Source: Betaproteobacteria bacterium (GTDB lineage: Bacteria > Pseudomonadota > Gammaproteobacteria > Burkholderiales > Burkholderiaceae). From it: a stretch of 37,015 nucleotides of DNA. Positions 34,480 through 37,015 of this stretch are shown here, piece by piece. A program made the position numbers and the translations under genes. Under the pieces are notes generated by a model. That model saw only the letters and a program-made list of their open reading frames with translations, did not search any database and had not been told where the DNA came from. Each line of letters starts with the position of its first letter. Within the stretch, counting starts at the first letter, position 1. The stretch is from NCBI GenBank assembly GCA_009927445.1, contig RFMZ01000153.1, positions 1 through 37,015 of the forward strand, written 5' to 3'.

Positions 34480-35568
34480 TTGAACCTTTCCAATGATCAA
34501 ATATTGGCTGTTTTAAAGACGGTGATTGATCCCAATACTGGGACAGATTTAGTCAGTTCAAAGGGGGTTAAGAATCTTCAAATTACTGGCGGCAAGGTCC
34601 ATTTTGAGGTCTTGCTAGGCTATCCTTCCAAGAGTCAATTTGAAGTGATTCGGCAAGCCTGTGTATCAGCTGTTCGGGGGATTGCGGGGGTGCAGCAGGT
34701 TGAGGTTCAAGTCGGGATGGAGATTATTGCCCACACCGTGCAACGGGGGGTTAAATTAATTCCAGAGGTAAAAAACATCATAGCTATTGCTAGTGGGAAG
34801 GGTGGGGTTGGTAAGTCCACCACGGCAGTTAATTTAGCCCTAGCTTTATCTGCCGAAGGCGCACGGGTTGGGATATTAGACGCTGATATTTATGGTCCGA
34901 GTTTACCTACCATGCTTGGTATCACTGGTCGCCCAGAATCCTTAGCTGAAAATTCGATTGAACCGATGCACGGGCATGGTTTACAGGCTAGTTCGATTGG
35001 TTTTTTGATTGAGCCGGATAGTCCGATGGTTTGGCGCGGGCCGATGGTTACCTCGGCACTTGAGCAGTTATTAAGGCAAACGCATTGGCAGGATTTGGAT
35101 TACTTAATTGTCGATATGCCTCCTGGAACGGGGGATATTCAGTTAACTTTGTCACAAAAAGTGCCAGTGACTGGCGCGGTGATCGTGACTACGCCACAAG
35201 ATATTGCCTTACTGGATGCCCGTAAGGGGTTAAAAATGTTTGAGAAGGTTGGTATACCGATTCTAGGAATTGTTGAAAATATGAGCACCTATGTCTGCCC
35301 AAGTTGTGGGCATACAGAGCATATCTTTGGATCTGGTGGTGGGCAAAAAATGTGTAGTGATTATCATGTGCCATTTTTGGGAAGTTTGCCTCTCAATTTA
35401 TCGATTCGGGAGCAGGCGGATGCTGGCAGGCCCACCTTGGTATCGGAGCCGGATGGCCTTATTAGTCAAACGTATAAGGAGATTGCCCGTCAGGTTGCGA
35501 TTCAAATTGCCTTGATGTCCAAAGATTTATCGAGTAAATTTCCGAGTATTGTGATTCAAAATACCTAA
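34480..35568 (+). CDS. apbC: Iron-sulfur cluster carrier protein Mrp/ApbC
   Basis: ApbC is a P-loop ATPase that carries Fe-S clusters to apoproteins. An N-terminal MIP18/DUF59-like domain (LAVLKTVIDPNTGTDLV) is followed by the deviant Walker A GKGGVGKSTTA, DADIYGPSLPTMLG, and the cluster-binding CPSC motif in STYVCPSCG. The frame extends to a TTG at 34438, but the TTG at 34480 has a perfect AAGGAG six bases upstream and gives the family-like start. The stop overlaps the next ATG (TAATG), so it is coupled to the DUF3305 gene. The group mrp-DUF3305-DUF3306-ferredoxin is common in Burkholderiales next to formate dehydrogenase genes. Confidence 0.95.
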   Translation: MNLSNDQILAVLKTVIDPNTGTDLVSSKGVKNLQITGGKVHFEVLLGYPSKSQFEVIRQACVSAVRGIAGVQQVEVQVGMEIIAHTVQRGVKLIPEVKNIIAIASGKGGVGKSTTAVNLALALSAEGARVGILDADIYGPSLPTMLGITGRPESLAENSIEPMHGHGLQASSIGFLIEPDSPMVWRGPMVTSALEQLLRQTHWQDLDYLIVDMPPGTGDIQLTLSQKVPVTGAVIVTTPQDIALLDARKGLKMFEKVGIPILGIVENMSTYVCPSCGHTEHIFGSGGGQKMCSDYHVPFLGSLPLNLSIREQADAGRPTLVSEPDGLISQTYKEIARQVAIQIALMSKDLSSKFPSIVIQNT

Positions 35569-36107
35569 TGGGTCTGCAATTAGCTGTCGCAATGCGACTT
35601 GAACAAATTGATAATCCATGGCAATCTCACAAGTGGTCTTTAGATGAGGTTTTGGTGGATTTAGGGCAGTTTGTCGGCTTGTGTTCATCTGCTGAAGTAA
35701 TTGAAGTATGCGGTATTTCGGGTTTTTTAGTACGGCGAAGCGAGCAAGAAGAGACATGGATCTACACGGGCTTTCAGCTCGATTTATTTGCCGATGAAGC
35801 ACAGGGGTATTATTTAAATGTGTCATCGCCCCAGCCTAGTTGGTTTGTGATGTACCGCTATGAAGATTCTAGCTTATTTGCTGACGGTAAGATTGCGGTA
35901 CCGCACCGGGTGATGCTCAGTTATAACGAAGCGGCGCGTTTACTCGATGGCGGTGAAGAGGTTGAGCGTTATCCAATTAGTGGTCAGTTACTTGAATCGG
36001 TGCAATTATTTGTAGCAGAAAATTATCGACCCGAACCCAAAAAAAAACAGCGGCCAGAATCCTTTCAAGGGGCAACTAGGCCGGCGCATCCTCTCAAGGG
36101 AGATTGA
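35568..36107 (+). CDS. DUF3305 family protein
   Basis: A 179-residue protein with the family pattern LAVAMRLEQIDNPWQSHKW at the start, then WIYTGFQLDLFADEAQGYYLN, SSPQPSWFVMYRY and the region VTVSYNEAARLLDGGE (here VMLSYNEAARLLDGGE). Function unknown; it occurs in betaproteobacteria with DUF3306 and a 4Fe-4S protein, often beside formate dehydrogenase, so a maturation role is suspected. It starts within the mrp stop codon and ends one base before the next start. Confidence 0.85.
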   Translation: MGLQLAVAMRLEQIDNPWQSHKWSLDEVLVDLGQFVGLCSSAEVIEVCGISGFLVRRSEQEETWIYTGFQLDLFADEAQGYYLNVSSPQPSWFVMYRYEDSSLFADGKIAVPHRVMLSYNEAARLLDGGEEVERYPISGQLLESVQLFVAENYRPEPKKKQRPESFQGATRPAHPLKGD

Positions 36108-36770
36108 TTGAGTACTTTTTTAAAAAGATGGTCAGCGCGAAAGCGAGAGCAGCAAGCGGCTCTTGTCGATGAGTCGACCGTTACCCGGCCTGCACTCGAA
36201 TCTTTGCAGGACGCGTCGCAATCTGACTCTCTAAAGCAGGTTGATGATGACCCGTCAGTTGCGCTTACACAACTTGCTCAGGATGAAACTGATCAGCCTT
36301 TGCCTGGACCGTCATTAGACGATGTTGCGCGCTTAACGCGTGAGTCTGATTTTTCGAGTTTTGTAACCAAAGACATTCATTTGGACGTGCATCAAGCCGC
36401 CATGAAAAAACTATTTACGGATCCGCATTACAACATCATGGATGGTTTAGATATTTATATCGATGACTATTCAAAAGAGGATCCCTTGCCCCCGGGTATG
36501 CTGGAGATGATGCGTCAGTCAGATATGTTGGGGTTATTTAAAAAAGTCTTAGATGAACCTGTGCTGTCCGTTGCCGCAAATAATGCCCCCGAATTAGAGT
36601 CATTCGTCGTGCAAGAAAAGACCAGTTCTATAGAGGATCACTCTATCAAGGATCCTCTCGTGCTTGAGCCCCAAAGTCTGGAAGAGGACAATACTTTGGT
36701 TCAGCATCAGACTGGCGGGACTGATCAAAATACCATTCCATTCAATCCTATTGCAGGAAAAGCCCCATGA
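36108..36770 (+). CDS. DUF3306 family protein
   Basis: A 220-residue, acidic protein with the family start FLKRWSARKREQ and the conserved core SDFSSFVTKDIHLDVHQAAM continuing to LFTDPHYNIMDGLDIYIDDYS. The N- and C-terminal parts are low complexity and probably disordered. It starts at TTG with GGGAGA upstream, directly after the DUF3305 stop. Function unknown; linked by context to Fe-S or formate dehydrogenase maturation. Confidence 0.85.
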   Translation: MSTFLKRWSARKREQQAALVDESTVTRPALESLQDASQSDSLKQVDDDPSVALTQLAQDETDQPLPGPSLDDVARLTRESDFSSFVTKDIHLDVHQAAMKKLFTDPHYNIMDGLDIYIDDYSKEDPLPPGMLEMMRQSDMLGLFKKVLDEPVLSVAANNAPELESFVVQEKTSSIEDHSIKDPLVLEPQSLEEDNTLVQHQTGGTDQNTIPFNPIAGKAP

Positions 36771-37015
36771 CTACTACTTTGGTATGTAACTGTAATCGCA
36801 CGATGTCCTTGGATGAGTCGGCATTACAAAAGCAAGTTGATTCTGGTATAAAAGTTCAAACAGCGCTATGTCGGCAAGATGTTGGGCAGTTTTTAAATGG
36901 TCTGCAGGGTGATGAGCCGTTGGTCGTAGCTTGCACGCAGGAGCGGGAATTATTTTCAGCGATGGCCGCGAGTGCTTCAAAGCCACTGATAGCACCTATT
37001 CGGTTTGTAAATATT
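36767..37015 (+). CDS. 4Fe-4S ferredoxin-type protein (5' part, partial)
   Basis: The gene starts at ATG 36767, overlapping the DUF3306 stop by four bases (ATGA), with GCAGGAAA in front, and runs off the window after 83 codons. The visible part begins MTTTLVCNCNRTMSLDESAL and continues with VQTALCRQDVGQFL and VVACTQERELFSAMA. This is the N-terminal domain of the long 4Fe-4S proteins that follow DUF3305/DUF3306 in Burkholderiales. The ferredoxin motifs themselves are beyond the window end. Confidence 0.75.
   Translation, partial: MTTTLVCNCNRTMSLDESALQKQVDSGIKVQTALCRQDVGQFLNGLQGDEPLVVACTQERELFSAMAASASKPLIAPIRFVNI

Overview
The window looks like a chromosomal segment of a betaproteobacterium of the order Burkholderiales, most probably Polynucleobacter or a close relative. 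This is inferred from the moderately AT-rich sequence, the gene orders rng-maf-rlmH-rsfS-nadD-hemF-purD-yebC, lptG-lptF/pepA-holC-lgt and panC-scpA-DUF3460-metG/mrp-DUF3305-DUF3306, and the abundance of Bug/TctC-type solute receptors. No phage, insertion sequence, CRISPR array or obvious pseudogene was seen. Coding density is high and no gene-free stretch exceeds about 300 bases.

Layout. 2-127 is the end of an ABC exporter. 134-6714 (minus) is a tightly packed housekeeping operon for RNA processing, ribosome maturation, NAD, heme and purine synthesis and YebC. 6806-7959 holds a quinone oxidoreductase, its terminator and a tRNA-Leu(CAA). 8056-13102 is a catabolic island: an IclR regulator diverges from a CaiB-type CoA-transferase, a Bug receptor, an alpha/beta hydrolase and an NAD-dependent epimerase-like protein. 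13181-14155 is a divergent pair, a small MASE1-like membrane protein and a winged-helix protein. 14395-19673 is a second catabolic island with another alpha/beta hydrolase, three Bug receptors and a CysB-like LysR regulator. 19870-25005 returns to core genes (LPS transport, aminopeptidase, Pol III chi, lipoprotein maturation). 25117-28865 joins malonyl-CoA decarboxylase, a fifth Bug receptor and a second CoA-transferase, which reads as a possible malonate uptake and degradation module. 28875-37015 carries a TauE-like permease, a probable 6S RNA, zapA and a zapB-like gene, panC, scpA, DUF3460, metG, and the mrp-DUF3305-DUF3306-ferredoxin group.

How it fits together. The accessory parts share one theme: periplasmic carboxylate receptors beside CoA-transferases and hydrolases under local regulators. 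Three regulatory signals tie them together. The IclR/CoA-transferase gap is packed with palindromes. One of these (TAGAA-N5-TTCTA) recurs exactly in front of the malonyl-CoA decarboxylase gene. A 12-base piece of the same gap recurs in front of the alpha/beta hydrolase at 11202. The most unusual stretch is 27447-27641, before the second CoA-transferase: it can fold into several stems, has two mutually exclusive pairings of one strand, and also contains an uninterrupted 56-codon reading frame ending just before the ribosome binding site. It is a candidate cis-acting leader. All functional statements rest on reading translated sequence and remembered family motifs; no database search was run.
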